A stretch of 64,000 bases of DNA from Terana coerulea (Eukaryota > Basidiomycota > Agaricomycetes > Polyporales > Phanerochaetaceae): contig JAKOGH010001110.1 of the NCBI GenBank assembly GCA_024811115.1, positions 1 to 64,000 on the forward strand. The letters are read 5' to 3'. Below the pieces are notes generated by a model. It was not told the origin of the DNA. It saw only the letters and a list, made by a program, of their open reading frames with translations, and did not search any database. Below, piece after piece: positions 33,810 through 45,995 of the stretch (the stretch's first letter is position 1; every line of letters starts with the position of its first letter). A program made the translations under genes and the position numbers.

Positions 33810-35658
33810 TCATACAGTGGCCCAAGGGTGGCTGACTAGCCGCTGGACAGACACGAGAGCTTGGTATCGTACGTTCGGGTCCTGGTGTGTCATGAGCTCC
33901 ATCACTCGGGTCTTGGCACCAAGGTCAGCAAGCACCCTGCGTAGGTAGTCATTAGAGCGGATAGATGTAATGGAGGCGAACGACCTACTTCTTGCCGCGT
34001 TCGTAGTGCTTGACATACTGTCCTACATCGTGTGCGGCGACAGCGAGTACTATAGCATCTTCTGATTCTTTCAGGAGACGAATCAGGGCCCTAGCATGCC
34101 AACGAGATTAGCACTCAGGCCAATGGATATGTGATAGGTAGTACTTCAGCTGCGCAAAGTCCTTCTCATTTAGCTTGGTCGCATTCTCCTTCCAGAAGAG
34201 CTCGGACTCGTGCACGGGTGTCCATGAGAGATGTCCAGAGGTGAGCTCAGAGGTGTACTCGTCGTAAGTCCTGAATATGTAGATTTTAGAACACGGCTTC
34301 AACGCAGCAGTGGAAATGATGCATACGTGAGGCTTTCGAAGTTCTTCGTGAGTTCATCCCGGAGATACTGTATGTCTTCCATGATGTCTTCGTCCGTCCA
34401 TTTCCGTGTTGACAGGTTCTTGACGAAAGGCAGCACCTGTGCCACGAGCATAGCGGGGAGATTGGCATGAGGTGCCTTCGCAACAAGGTTCTACCACGAC
34501 CATCAGCACCAGGTTCTAAGGTTCAGACATTCACGGGAGTACCGACTCGGAATGTTGCAATAATAATGCGGATAACCTTTTCCTTGACCGCACCTTTCGC
34601 AATATCGGTAAGAACTGGTATGATGTCGTATTTCCTACCACGAGCACTGGCTTTAGTAACAGAACTAATCCAAGACAGAAGTACATACTTGTTAATTTGC
34701 TCCGCAATCTCGGTTTCAAATGAGAGTAACCAGAAGCAGAAGCCAACCTGGTAACATTGCTGCGGCCCCGGATTTTGCTTGAGAATATCAACGAAGCTTT
34801 TATTGGGTGTTCAGTGGTACCGAAATGTGCAAAGTATGCTTCCACATACCCGGGGACTATGTCTGGGTTACTCCAAACAGCCTTCCGTACTTCCGGACGA
34901 GGCAGGACGGCTTCTAGGCATAGCACGGCGATCTCTCGTTTGTGGGGAAGTTGGTGGGAAATAAATGCTGCAAGAGTGTTGATGAATGGTGTCAGGTATT
35001 GGGCCTGAATGGGTTTCAGTTCAGCACTAGACAAATTATGAGATGAAATACAACGGTAGTAAGGCAGCTCCATGAGCTAACCTGAGAAGTACGGTCAAGA
35101 TTTGGGTCGCTTTCAATTGTATGAAGTCGTCTTGTGACTGCAACATGCTGCGATATAGTGAGCTCCAATTCCAAGGCTTACATGGGGGAATACGTACTTC
35201 AGCAAAGGGACGTATGGTAACTCCGGATCGGTCTCCGATGCTCTTGTGTACGATGGAATACGTTCTTCATGGTCTACAGCATGTTGAGCTCACTGACACA
35301 GCGAGTTCCGCTACAAGACACACCAGCAAGCGAGTCGGCGATCAGCACCAATATGTTCTGCTGCGTATCACCCCGCGAAAGCTTCTTGAGCAAGCGAAGG
35401 TAAAGTAGAGCGTATGCTGGGCCGTCCGACAAGAGGAGAGATTCAATCTTCGCCCTCGGCTGTCTGTCGACCTTCTTGAGCTGCGCGAGCTCCTCCGCAG
35501 TTATGAGGTTTGCCCGTTGATAGCCCTGCACAATGCAAGCTCAGTAAAGCACATCGCGACTCGTATATTGCATGATGTACCTCCCATGGTACTACTTTCG
35601 CACGGATCTTATTCGAGTTGTCGTCCAAAAAGGCGTTTGACACGAGTGAGATGGACAT
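33810..35658 (-). CDS. VMA13: V-type ATPase subunit H (Vma13)
   Basis: Subunit H sits on the V1 sector and regulates proton pumping into the vacuole. The gene reads minus from ATG 35658 to the stop at 33810 in about 11 exons with an unbroken frame. The first exon [20 protein letters not shown] is a family signature, followed by [20 protein letters not shown], the armadillo-like repeat region, [18 protein letters not shown], and a C-domain with [20 protein letters not shown]. The end is [20 protein letters not shown] and [17 protein letters not shown], the most conserved part. One intron before the [10 protein letters not shown] segment uses an AAAG acceptor. It shares a 193-nt promoter with the mL46 gene. 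Confidence 0.92.
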
Positions 35659-35851
35659 GGCCGCGAACTTGCGCGAGCTCGTTGTGGCCGACGATGTGGA
35701 AGTCTGTAAAGGCTTGCGCTCTGAGGTCACCGCCGCCATGGCAGGAGCCAAGCGCCCATACCGAGTGGTCGCACGTGATCCGCGTACCATGCCTTTGGCG
35801 TCTGTTTCCAGCTGTCCGAGTTTCTCTTCTCGCCGTGCAAGGTTCGAGGTT
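35659..35851. promoter_or_regulatory. Short bidirectional promoter, VMA13 / mL46
   Basis: Only 193 nt separate the two divergent start codons, so both genes must share promoter DNA. I cannot identify a TATA box or a named factor site. Confidence 0.6.
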
Positions 35852-36943
35852 ATGTTCTCTCGCGGGGTGCTGGGAGCATGCAAGGCTTCATCAAAAGGTA
35901 AGAGTTTCTCTTGTACTGCTGCATCAACACTATTTCATATATTATTGGTAGTGCATCGTGCGCACCTTTCGCGTTCGCTGGCCACGGCTGCTGAGAGCTC
36001 AACCTCCGTCTCAGAGGTACCGGAACCGACACCTACGCCTGAACCCAGACGACAAAGGGCGTCGCACGTCAAAAAGCGGGGAGATGCTGTCGTTGAGACT
36101 AGCGTCATCGTCAACCGTAGTCCCATAATCTCCCGCACCCCAACCGCTTTCGAACGCGCCTACTACGCCTACCAAGCCCGCATCGAGCGGGCACTCTTCA
36201 ATCCCATACCTTCGGAGTTCTACTTCAAGCCGGGCTCAATACTAGAGACTGTCTTCAACCGTGAAGAGAATGCGCGGGAGCGGAAGGCGTTCGGCGGGCG
36301 CGCGCAGCGGAAGATCAAGGAGGACGGCTCAGAGGAGGTAGAGGAAATCCTCAAGCTGCCCGGCGAAGAGGAACCGCCAAAACTCATGTCACGCATCACT
36401 GAAGCAGACCGGAAGAATGACGTGAAGAGCTTGGATAGGAAGGGCGAACGGAATCTGTACCTGTTGCTGAAGAGGAAGGACGAAGCGGGTAAGGAAGTTT
36501 GGAGGTTCCCGCAATCATCAGTAGACCAGGATGAGCTGTTGCACCAAGTGAGTAGTCTCGGACTCATGCAGGCTTGCACTTATCATTGTGCTATCTATGA
36601 AGGCGGCGTTCAGGGAACTCCACTCCGAATATGGTATGGGAATGGATACTTGGATTGTCAGTCGAAACCCAATAGGTGTCCATCAACCCGAGCAATCGCC
36701 CGCCACCTCTACTGGCAACTCGTCTGCGAAGGCATGGTATTCCTGTACGAATATGTTGTGTCTCAAACTCATGATTTATTGCAGAAGTTCCTCTTCTTCT
36801 ACAAAGCGCATATACTTGCAGGTCAAGTGAACCCTGACGGCAAGAACGTGCTTGACTTCGCCTGGCTTGTAAAGGAGGAGATTGAATCCCGCGTTGGCCC
36901 GGTGTACTGGGCTACCGTCAAGGATATGCTATCTGACTCTTGA
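35852..36943 (+). CDS. MRPL17: Mitochondrial large ribosomal subunit protein mL46 (MRPL17)
   Basis: The start at 35852 gives MFSRGVLGACKASSK, and after an intron VHRAHLSRSLATAAESS, together a plausible mitochondrial presequence. The mature part has FERAYYAYQARIERALFNPI, PSEFYFKPGSILE, a charged segment, then SLDRKGERNLYLLLKRKDE, WRFPQSSVDQDELLHQ, AAFRELHSEYGMGMDTWIVS and, at the C-terminus, KFLFFYKAHILAGQVNPDGK, the Nudix-like fold of mL46. The intron after LLHQ needs an AAG acceptor. Between SSAKAW and KFLFFYK the frame fits only if a GC donor is used or a base is wrong near 36735-36785. It ends 203 nt from the convergent NUC1 gene. Confidence 0.83.
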   Translation: MFSRGVLGACKASSKGKSFSCTAASTLFHILLVVHRAHLSRSLATAAESSTSVSEVPEPTPTPEPRRQRASHVKKRGDAVVETSVIVNRSPIISRTPTAFERAYYAYQARIERALFNPIPSEFYFKPGSILETVFNREENARERKAFGGRAQRKIKEDGSEEVEEILKLPGEEEPPKLMSRITEADRKNDVKSLDRKGERNLYLLLKRKDEAGKEVWRFPQSSVDQDELLHQVSSLGLMQACTYHCAIYEGGVQGTPLRIWYGNGYLDCQSKPNRCPSTRAIARHLYWQLVCEGMVFLYEYVVSQTHDLLQKFLFFYKAHILAGQVNPDGKNVLDFAWLVKEEIESRVGPVYWATVKDMLSDS

Positions 36944-37145
36944 TCTAGTCTTACTCATATTCTTGCTCTCGACTATGCAACATTAAATGATTATAATTCT
37001 ATCTACGCATAAGGAAGGTTTATGGGATGCACTCTGTGCTATTCAGGGACTTGACATGGTTTTGTAGTATGCGAGACACGGACTCACTGACAGTGACAGT
37101 GTTAGGCCTGCAAACATTTCAGGTGCGCTCGATGACGAGCCCCGT

Positions 37146-38545
37146 TCATTGACGAGGTGCGGCAATAGCCTTGCGCGAGTTCTTTTGAGCGTCGTCGAAT
37201 CTGCGAACGATGACTTCGCACTTTGTGCTTTTGCAGATATGTTTTGAAGCACGCTTGATCTCATCGGAGAAGAATGTGAGACCTGCTGCTTTCTCCACGG
37301 CCTCGACTGCACGATTGCATAGCGCAAGTCAGCCGGTCGCTGGGCGGGAGGGGAGGAAAGGCACACACCGGGTACAACGAAACCCTCCAAAGGGAGCCTG
37401 GTCAGGGATCTCGGCGTTTGGAAGGACGAACGCGCCCGTGGAAATCTCCTGTATATGCGGAGTAGACGGCGAGGATGGCTTTGCGGTCAGAACAACCTTG
37501 GCAAAGTGTGTGGGCACGCCGATGTTTGGTGGGTTTCCGATGACTTCATGGTGCTTGCGAACGTATCGGGGTTGTTAGCAAACTTGGTCACCTCTGGGAG
37601 CAGCATATGAGGACTCACCACGCGCCATTTGCCATCCGCGTCGAGCTTAGGCAGATAGAGAGGTACGGTAAAGACGTAGACGTCTGCAAATGCACCTGTT
37701 AGGCGACGGCACCAGTCCTCTAAGTAGGCCCAGTCTGTAACATGCATGCAGTGAGACAGGTAGCGGAATATAGAGGATCTGAAGCATACAGTGACGGTTG
37801 AAACCTGCTCCTACTTGAGGAGCAATATTTGTGAGAAGAAATGTCTCATTCATTGCATCCTACGTCGAAGTATGTAGTTAGTCATGACTGGTTTCACGCG
37901 AAGTCTCTGCGACGAACCTGAGAGATTTTGGCGTCAGCAGCAGGAACCCTAAGCACAGAGAAAGTGAGATAGCAAAGCAAAAGGTCAGACGTCCAGCTCC
38001 TACATGTGTCCTCTGTCGTATCCACTCCGGAAGTAGTCCTTCAAATTGGCACGGAACACGCTGGGTACGGATTCATCTTCCACGAACGTAGACTTTGACC
38101 TGTCACCAGTTTCGCTATTTGAAGGAGGGGCTTCCAAAGCAGACTTGCCCAGGGATGCGAGAGTCAAGTGTTCCGCGGTCTAGAACCGTGTTAGCCACAG
38201 CGTGCAAGTCAAGTCGTGGCGGACGTACCCAAGCCGGGTGTCTCAGCCTGCGGTCGTACGCCGCTACATACGCCTTCCGAATTAGCAGAGGTCTGAGATA
38301 GGTCCAGGGTGCCCATGCTTCAGCACGGGCGAGTCCACCTTGACTAGAGTCCCCGGTGAGGTGATCCGCGCTGCACCCGTTGGCTGAACATGGACAAGTG
38401 GACTGTTGGTGGGCTCCGAGGGAACGACTGGCACCGCTACAGAACGCTTGGTCGAGATGGCAGAGACAACGCCGCCGCCTAACAGAGCCCCTACAGCGAA
38501 GCAGGCAGCATGGATGATTGTTGAGCTGGACATGGTCGGCGGCAT
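37146..38545 (-). CDS. NUC1: Mitochondrial nuclease Nuc1 (endonuclease G)
   Basis: Nuc1 is the DNA/RNA non-specific endonuclease of the mitochondrial intermembrane space, with roles in recombination and cell death. Starting at 38545 (or 38533), the N-terminus has a hydrophobic anchor HAACFAVGALLGGGVVSAI. Conserved blocks follow: RKAYVAAYDRRLRHPAW, YFRSGYDRGHMVPAADAKIS with the catalytic DRGH, and MNETFLLTNIAPQVGAGFNR. The C-terminal part holds YLEDWCRRLTG, VIGNPPNIGVPTHFAKVVL and FDDAQKNSRKAIAAPRQ at the end. A 31-nt exon encodes most of MVPAADAKISQ. The frame breaks near 38285 (between GPISDL and LIRKAY) and at 37380-37382, where TTT would need to be TT. Both look like small sequence errors because protein similarity resumes at once. 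Confidence 0.85.
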
Positions 38546-39726
38546 CCTGGACAAGGCTCAAGTCCGTAATTCTAGGACTACACTTCGGCTATTCCCGATA
38601 CCTTTAGGTTGAGGGTCTTACCGTACGATAGTTGATTAGGGCCCCGCGATCTTTGCAAGATCTGGCAAACAACGTGGCATTTCGCGTGGCCCACACGTGG
38701 CTTCTTCGTTATTGTTCAGTTCCTTGCGGCAAAGTTGCGCGCCATCTTCATCGCGTCTCATTCCTCTTCTTACTACGCCTGCTACGCCTTCAAGTTATGC
38801 TATGCATCTGCGAGGCCACTGCTCATGGGCCATGATTAATCTGTTCTCTCTGAGGATTTCAATCAGGAGGTTTAGTCCATGAGGCAGGGCTACTGGTGCT
38901 CTAGAGCTGTGCATTGTTATCCCGGATGGCGTGGACTTATTGGCGGTATCGGGCCCTGCTGCATGAAATGCGGCCTTATAATTTTATTCCCGCTCGTCCC
39001 GATCCAGCAAGTCTACAAGAACAACCAAGCCACTGTGGCAGACCTAGGTTAACGACCGGGAGTCTCATGAGCCAAGTATGCTCAAGAAGCAATTTCAGGC
39101 ATCGAGAAAAACCGGTCATCCATTCGCAATGGTACTAGATCTATAACTGTATAGAATTCATACAACCAGAAAATGATGATGTAACGAACCGCAGTATTTA
39201 GCACGACTATGATATAGAGTAGGTACCGAGCGAGAGCAGTAATAACCACAAAAGCGCAACGAACGGAGTGTTGAAAGGCGCAAGAGCTTTGCTTGCGCTG
39301 CAGAACACTAAAAGCAAAATGGAAATATTTGAGTTCATTAGTTTGGAATGGATGAGGGTTGTTACGTGTGCCAATTCGCCGCAAGGAATTTATGGCTACT
39401 GAAGGGTAAGGAAGGACCGTGGTATTCGCTGGTGTCGAATAGATAGAGAGGATTAACGCAAGAAGGCAGTAAGACCAATATGCTCCAGAGAATGAGGACC
39501 GTCCGCTCGGAAATGAGCTCGTGGAACAGAGACGAACCATGGAGAACTAGCTCCTCCGCTCGCTAGGCATTCGCGTGTGGGATACACCTTGACAGCGTTT
39601 AGATTTCTAGGGGCTCGTGCGAGCGGGCCTCGAAGCCAGAACGTTGCGTCTGACTCTCTTTTCTCTCCCTCCTGCTCTCGAATCCGCCCATACCAGGCCC
39701 GCGCGGCTGGCGGACGACACCAGAGT
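38546..39726. other. 1.2-kb intergenic region
   Basis: It lies between the NUC1 start and the end of the RRM-R3H gene. The open frames here lack family features. The 39453-39726 part could include 3' sequence of the RRM-R3H gene if its C-terminus is longer than modelled. Confidence 0.45.
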
Positions 39727-41395
39727 CTAGGCCAGCGACACTGGAGGGCAGGCTTGGAACGGGGGAATCGCGTTGCCGAACGCTGCAGTGTTTCCGAAGA
39801 GCGCTGCAAACCCGCCTGGGGAACGCCGCGACGGGGACGCAATGGTGGCATAACCCTCACGAATGTTGCCGTTGGAGGCGCGAGTAGTCAAGCGGGGTGC
39901 CTGCGTATGGAATGACTTCATGTCTGGCATGGACTTCTTCACACGAAGAGAGCTTGCTTGCTGCGCCTGTTGCTGGCTGGCGGCAAGGTACGAAGACGGC
40001 GCGCGGGAAAGGGTTTGACGACCCCCGGCGCTTGGCTGTGACTGCAGATAGGTCAACACAAAAAGATACGATCAAACTACAGAAAGCACTGACGGCAGCA
40101 GGGTCAATGCGGGTGACAACGGCATACCGCTCCTCGCCTTCGCCGACAGAATAGTGGAAGACACCAAGCTTTTGCGCAACCAGGTGGACAACGCGCCGCT
40201 GCTTAGCACTCAGGGTTCTGGAGAATGCAAGTTCGTCCCGCATGCGGTCATCCTTAAACAAAAGGATGCGTGAGTATATCTCGAGCGTCGAAGGGTCGTT
40301 CAGATCAAGCTCAGTGGAGGCCGACTTCAAGCCTCCCGGAGTCGACGGCGGGAGAGGCGACGTGCTGAGATTGTAGGGGATACCCGGCGTCGGGAGCTGT
40401 GGCACGGGAGGCACCGGCGGAGGCGAATACTGCTGATGTGGTGGGAAGGGTGACGTGCCTGAGAACGAGCGGGAGGGTGTGAAGGGCGTCGACACGACAG
40501 GTCCAAAGTCATCATACGGCGTCGAGACCTGGCCGTGCGGATGCTGGAATTGCTGCATCGCCGCCTGTTCCTTCTCGAGCTGCATCGAGCGCATGCGGCG
40601 AATGGCTTTCTCGCGCTCAATGCGCTCCTTCTCGCCAGCCTGCAGTACTTTTTTGTATTCTACCCGCAGCTTGCGGCCTTGAACATCGAAGCCATTCAGC
40701 GCCGCCACAACGGCATCGGCATCAGGGGACGCCCGGAAGTTAGCAAAAGCGAGACCACGGAACTGGCCAGACTGGTCAAGGTGATAGTTGAACGCGTATG
40801 GGGTAGGGATGGCCAATGAAGTCTGAGAGAAGATATTAAGCGACGCGTTACATACAGCAACTGGGGAGACTGACAATGATATCAAGAAGCGTCTCGCGTT
40901 TTACGTTGAAGGGAATGTTCTTGATGACGATCGCAGTGGGTATGACTTCGTCGTCCAGGCCCGGCGTCCCAGGGACGATACCTGGAGTCATGACTGACCC
41001 GCCTAAGACTGGGGATCCCCCGACGAGGAAAGGTCGGAATTATTATTCGGGGACAGAGAGCGGTTGTCGGGAATGTTGACGGCGCCAGGGCCGTCGAGCC
41101 ACTGCTGTGGTGATCATTAGAATTAACCCCAACGCTGTCATCTACATAGCGGAAGACCCACGCTGGGGAGACCGCCACGCATGGTCTTGTTCTTCAGCGG
41201 AGACTGCGTGACACCACCAAGCGGATTATACTGAGACGGGGCCGAAATAGGAGGGGATGTAGAGAAATGGTAGGGATTCCTGCCGTTACCGCTGCCGCTG
41301 CCTTCATAATCGTAAGTGTCGTGAAGACGTTGCTGGGATGGCTTTGAAGAGAGCGACAGGGTAGAGATATCCGGGGTTGACGAAGAGCTAGTCAT
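39727..41395 (-). CDS. RRM and R3H domain RNA-binding protein (Cip2/Pin4 type)
   Basis: The start at 41395 gives MTSSSSTPDISTLSLSS. After a Ser/Pro-rich N-terminus there is an RRM: AIVIKNIPFNVKRETLLDII as RNP2, FRGLAFANFRASPDADAVVA as RNP1, GFDVQGRKLRVEYKK, then a charged helix (ERIEREKAIRRMRSMQLEKE). A Pro-rich linker leads to an R3H domain (LEIYSRILLFKDDRMRDELA, KQRRVVHLVAQKLGVFHYS). The RRM-R3H pair is typical of fungal Cip2/Pin4 post-transcriptional regulators of stress and cell-cycle mRNAs. Four exons; the intron after DPAA joins to SQPSAGGRQTLSR. The frame breaks near 41040, between LSPNNN and VGGSPVLGGSVMTPG. The C-terminus after SRRSPGGFAALFG is uncertain. Confidence 0.78.
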
Positions 41396-42244
41396 GATCT
41401 GTGTTGGATGGCGACAGGAAGGGCCTTGCGAGGACTGTACAAAATGCGAATGCGGCGACTGTTCGTAAAGACAAAGTCGTTAGAGAAATGAAGAACGGCG
41501 AGTCAGACAGAAGTCGGGAGAGAATGCGAGCAGGAGAAGATGGTCGTCGATGCGAGAAACGTGGTGCTCGCAGTTGGCGCCGTTTTGCTGCTCAGGCTCT
41601 CATCACGAGGCTTGATTTCTCTCAAGAAACATCATCCCATCTGCCTCGAGTTGCACTAAGGATCATTCTATTCCGTCTTCGCCTTGTTCTCAGCAATCCG
41701 GCGATACCAAACACTCGCACATTGCTTACGCTTTTGTCCCGCACGCACTATCCGACGTCTGACGGCATCGGACGCATGGCCTGAAGTGTTACGACCGGTT
41801 GCGACCCGTGGCGAGAGGCGATAAAAAGCTGCGAAAGGCTGTATAGAATTTGGGAAGGTTGAAAGAGTGCACAGGAGTCTGGAACCGCGAGGGTTGACGT
41901 TGTCTTAGCAGCAGCCTATACCATGTTAGACCGTCGCTTTGAGACTCCCATCTGTAACACTTGCAGTTTCAGTACAAGGCAATTCGGTCGTATTTGTACG
42001 CTTCCTTCTAGTGCATGTAAGTAGGGTTGATGTGTAAATGCGTTTTTTGCTCTGCGGCAAGAATTAACCTCCTCTTTTTGCCGTTGCATTCCAAGAGGTT
42101 GTTCTATCGTGAGCTTGAAGTCTAACATAGCGGCACATATATATCTAATCGTACAAAGGTATTACATCCAGCTAAGCAGTCCGTACGTCCGTGTTCATTT
42201 TCTTCTTGAATAATCATAACGTTGCCAGCCTCGCCGCACTTGTT
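41396..42244. other. 0.85-kb intergenic region
   Basis: Upstream of the RRM-R3H gene and downstream of the GAT-EH gene. The first 400 nt are open in several frames but show no family signature; I read them as leader and promoter sequence. Confidence 0.45.
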
Positions 42245-45130
42245 TCAAGAGACTTCCTCAGGTACATTCGGTCGTTCGTCGTAAGGTGGAGGTGGTGTAG
42301 CAGCTCGTGCTGCTTCGTCAGGCGATTGCGACGGGGGAGACAGAACGGCTGGCTGAGAGTGGGAGGATTGAGCGGCTTGCGGTTGGATGGGACCAGTAGC
42401 CAAAGTCGCCTCGAGTTCTCGCAGGTTGCCAGGCGGTATCAGTGACGGGGAAGATCTGCAGGAATCTCCCTGCCCGCCAACTTCCCGCGAATGAGATACA
42501 TTGCAACCGCAAACCCCTCCTTAGTCAGCTTTCCATCGTGGTCAATGTCAGCCAAGTCCCTATGAATAAAATAATCAATCACGAAGTCCATGACATGCTT
42601 GGGCCTAAAGACACACCAGATTGCAGCCAAGGCGGAAGGTGGCAGCTTCGACTTGGACAGGAAGCCAACAGCGGCATCGCCTTCGATGTATCCGTGATGC
42701 CATGGATCCAGCGTATCGAAAAACTTATCCGAGCTTGCTTTATCGCTCGGTGAGACGTCCCACATCCAGCCCTCTGGTATCGTCTCAGGTACAGAGAAGG
42801 CTCTGACGCCGGTCGGCTGGGTTGCGCGCTGGGAGTGTGGAAGAAAGATGGCGTTCTGGAAGGGGCGGGGAAGGATCGCATGTATGCAGTTGCGGGACTC
42901 ATGGGTACACCAGGGGTCGACGAGCCAGAAGGTGTCATTGGGACGGGCATGGACAGTACTGGCAAGGTTTCTGGACCGTCATCCTCCAAATCAATGAGCT
43001 GCATAGTATGCATCAGCGACATTGCCCGGCTCCCTGCATAGATTTACGTACCGAGGGCTCAGCGGGGCGTCGAGGAGGAAGAGGAGGAGGAGGCGCGGTT
43101 TGCGAAACCGCCTGTCGTGACTGAGGCGGAATGAGACTGTAAGGCAGGTTCTGTGGAAGGAGTTCTCCACGCTCCCGCGCTTGTATCAGGTGCAGTGCCA
43201 CAGCAAACTCGTCACGACTCAGACGGCCGCTTGAGTCAACATCTGCCAGCCGCCTGCAGGAATTATTTCAGCCACATATATGCTAAGTTTCCTCCTGAGC
43301 ACGTACCAGATTTGCTGCACGGCATCCTGAGGCAACCCAACCTGCGAAAAATGGGGACGCGCCGTTTCCGGGTCAAGATAGCCCTTGCGGTGCTCATCGA
43401 GAACATCGAAAAACGCATCTGCCGTGGCTTTCAGGTCGGGCGATACGCCCCAGTCGGAGGTGGGGCTCCGCGGTTGCGAGGTCGTTCCAGGTGAACTGTA
43501 GTGAGATCCGAGAACCGCGTGAGCCTCTGTGTAGACCCACGAAGGCAGTTGTGAAGGGATCGATGTGATTTGCCCGGCCATACGTGCTTGGACGAGGTAC
43601 ATCGCCACTGTAAATGCAGGAGCATCCAATGAGCCTTTATGCTGGATGTCTGCGAGTTCCCTGACGTTGAAAAGTGTGTTAGCCACCGCCTGAAACTACC
43701 ACACTTGCATGGCTTACCATATATCCCCAAGGACACCTACTGGCAACCTTGACTTTGCGAGTATCTGACTTGCATTCTCTCCTAAACCAGTTCGTCAACC
43801 TTAGCGTTTGTGCTTGCAAATCAGCCATGCGCACCACTAATGATGCCGTTTTGTGGCCCGCTACGCTGAAATATTACCATGAACTTGTTTCTGTCGGATT
43901 CCGTCAGAGGCGGGAGGTTCCCGGACATTGAAGATGAAGGGCCGGCAGTGTTTGACATGGGAGAGGAGTTCATAGTTGAAGGGCCAGTCAAGGGAGGCTG
44001 AGAGATGTAAAGGTCTTCGTGTACTTTATCCAGTCCGTGAATCTCAGCGAGATTACCGGCTATACCCATGTTAGGACGGCATGTATCGTTCAGAGTTCGT
44101 AGATGCTCACCTCTAGAGACGAGGTCTTCACTGATCTGGGTGCCCTGCTGCGCATGCCCGACAAGCCTGGCGGCGATCCCTACGCAATACTTTCCGTATG
44201 CTGAATTTTCTTCCACGTTGGCAATGTCCCAGATCTGGCGCAGCGTGTTCGCGGGCAACTTGGAACCAACGAATACCCTCTGCGCAGTATCTGGGCTGAT
44301 CAGCCCTGTGTTACGTGGGTCAGCGATAGAGAAGATGCGGTCAACCAAGACCGATTCCGACGGTGTTGGAGTGAAGGAAGTGATAGCTTCCAGGGCACGA
44401 GACTGCGTATTGAATGGTTGAGAACAGTGAACGGGGATAGAGATGGATACTGGGGCTTGCCTTGCTTTCAAGTCTGCGCTGTTCTTCTTTGCCCTGCTCG
44501 ACGAGCTGGTCGTACATTTGTATGGTATCAAGTAGCTCTTGATTGGTGGCAAGCAGCTCTGCTAGCAGTTGTTCTTCTGGTGTCTCTGCATCTCTGCGGT
44601 TGGACTCGCGGGAGCGTTCTGCCTCTAGCGATGCCCAAGTTATATGCGACGCTATGCGATCTTGCGATGCACGACATGTCTGCAGAAACTCCTGGAAGGA
44701 AAATGGGGTGTGAGCCGATTACTGTCTAGCTCACGCCGCATTACATACCTCAACGAGGCTATTCTCACTCAAGTCCTCTGGTTTCGCATAAACAAGCGAC
44801 TCGTGCAGCACCTGGGCATTTCCCTTCGCTGCCTTGCAAGCCCTCGATATCCGCTTGATTTCGTCTTCATGCGATAATATAGTTGATTGACCAGCAGACG
44901 CGGGTGTTCTAGTGGTCGCTGACCTAGAAGGTCTGTCCGGGGCACCAAAGGAACCTGGCGAGGGTATGTATGGTCTATCGGGAGCGCCAAAGGAGCCAGG
45001 TGAAGGCCTATAAAAACTATCCGGTTCGCCGAGTGAGCCAGATGCGGTATCTTGTCCTTGCCATTGGTTCCAGCCGGGTGGGGGACCTGTGGGGGCGCGT
45101 ACTGAGTGCTCTGCTGCCCTCGTTTATGTC
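42245..45130 (-). CDS. Putative GAT domain plus four EH domains endocytic adaptor
   Basis: The 5' part (about 45130-44461) encodes a GAT domain, the three-helix ubiquitin-binding module of VHS-GAT adaptors such as LSB5: ISRACKAAKGNAQVLHESLV, EFLQTCRASQDRIASHITWA, ELLDTIQMYDQLVEQGKEEQ. It is joined in phase 0 through a 58-nt GC-AG intron (44403-44460) to EH domain 1 (LVDRIFSIADPRNTGLIS, NTLRQIWDIANVEE). EH2 (LTESDRNKFMVIF, LADIQHKGSLDAPAF), EH3 (FFDVLDEHRKGYLDPETA, RLADVDSSGRLSRDEFAVAL) and EH4 (MWDVSPSDKASSDKFFDTLD, DLADIDHDGKLTKEGFAVAM) follow. The tail ends PPPPYDERPNVPEEVS. No VHS domain and no start codon are visible upstream, so the 5' end is incomplete. Frame breaks occur at 42447-42450 and near 42815. 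It could instead be two genes. Confidence 0.55.
44920..45015 (-). repeat. Short coding tandem repeat, about 45 nt units
   Basis: Two nearly identical units encode SPGSFGAPDRP, preceded by a diverged third (GSLGEPDSFYRP). They lie in the linker just before the GAT domain. Such Pro/Gly repeats often vary in copy number between strains. Confidence 0.7.
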
Positions 45131-45170
45131 CAACTGTAAGGTCAAACACTGAATGCGCTATCCAATACAC

Positions 45171-45995
45171 GTAGAACCTTCATTCACGCACATAGTCCGC
45201 TTCGACTCAGCCGGGATCTTGTAGACATGATGTCCTTTGCGCACCGTGGTGGAACTTGACAGCAGAGTGAGTATGGACGACGAGCAGCCCAAGTAGCGGT
45301 CAGAGAGCGGATAGCCTGGGAAATGTGCCTGCGGTCAATTACAGCACACGGCTATGACGGCGGACAGCAGCAGAACGCTCGTCAACACTGCGGAGCCAAT
45401 ATATTCCTGTGACTGCACAGGCTCAGGGGACTCGGGAGTCACTTGGTTCTTCACCGCAGTCTCCGTCAAAAATGTTAGACGTGAGGTTTTTCGTTGGGAC
45501 CGGGAGACACGCAAAGAGTAAAGCATCTGATTTAGAAGAGAGACGAAATCTCAAATCCGCCGCCGCCAGTGCAGAGTACGGACGTTGGATGAAAAATCAA
45601 GATGCTCGGTCTTCCCGGAGGATTGAAACAGTAACTTTGAACGGCTCAAGTGTTGCATAAATGAAATTCTGGTTTGATACGTATTGGCGCGACCCTGTTG
45701 AGTACCTCTTCAGAATTTAAATGACGTGTATGAGGGAATGAGGGTGCAGAGCAAGGTAGAGTTGATGTAGGATCTGCCGGAGATGTTTTACATATGCGCA
45801 ATCAAAAGAGGCCAAGAGGTTCGCAGACAGTGGTGAGGTCTGGGCTGCCTGAAGGACTCTTTGTTCACCTCGTTAACATCGCCACCGACGTGGCTAAGCC
45901 TGTGCTGAACGGTGCATCCGACGAGCTCGACGTTGAAACGTTGACCGTTGGTTGACGCTGTTTTGGTCAAACAGTAGCGCACGCCCAGGAAATTC
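45171..45995. other. Divergent region upstream of the GAT-EH and striatin genes
   Basis: A VHS-domain exon would be expected here on the minus strand if the GAT gene were complete, but none of the frames shows one. A minus-strand frame at 45335-45526 (63 codons) ends in a hydrophobic helix (SAVLTSVLLLSAVIAV); it is too short to trust as a gene. Confidence 0.45.

Noticed and set aside
45335..45526. 63-codon minus-strand frame with a hydrophobic end
   Set aside because: Only one helix and no homology; a chance frame in promoter DNA is as likely. Kept as a note in the intergenic entry.
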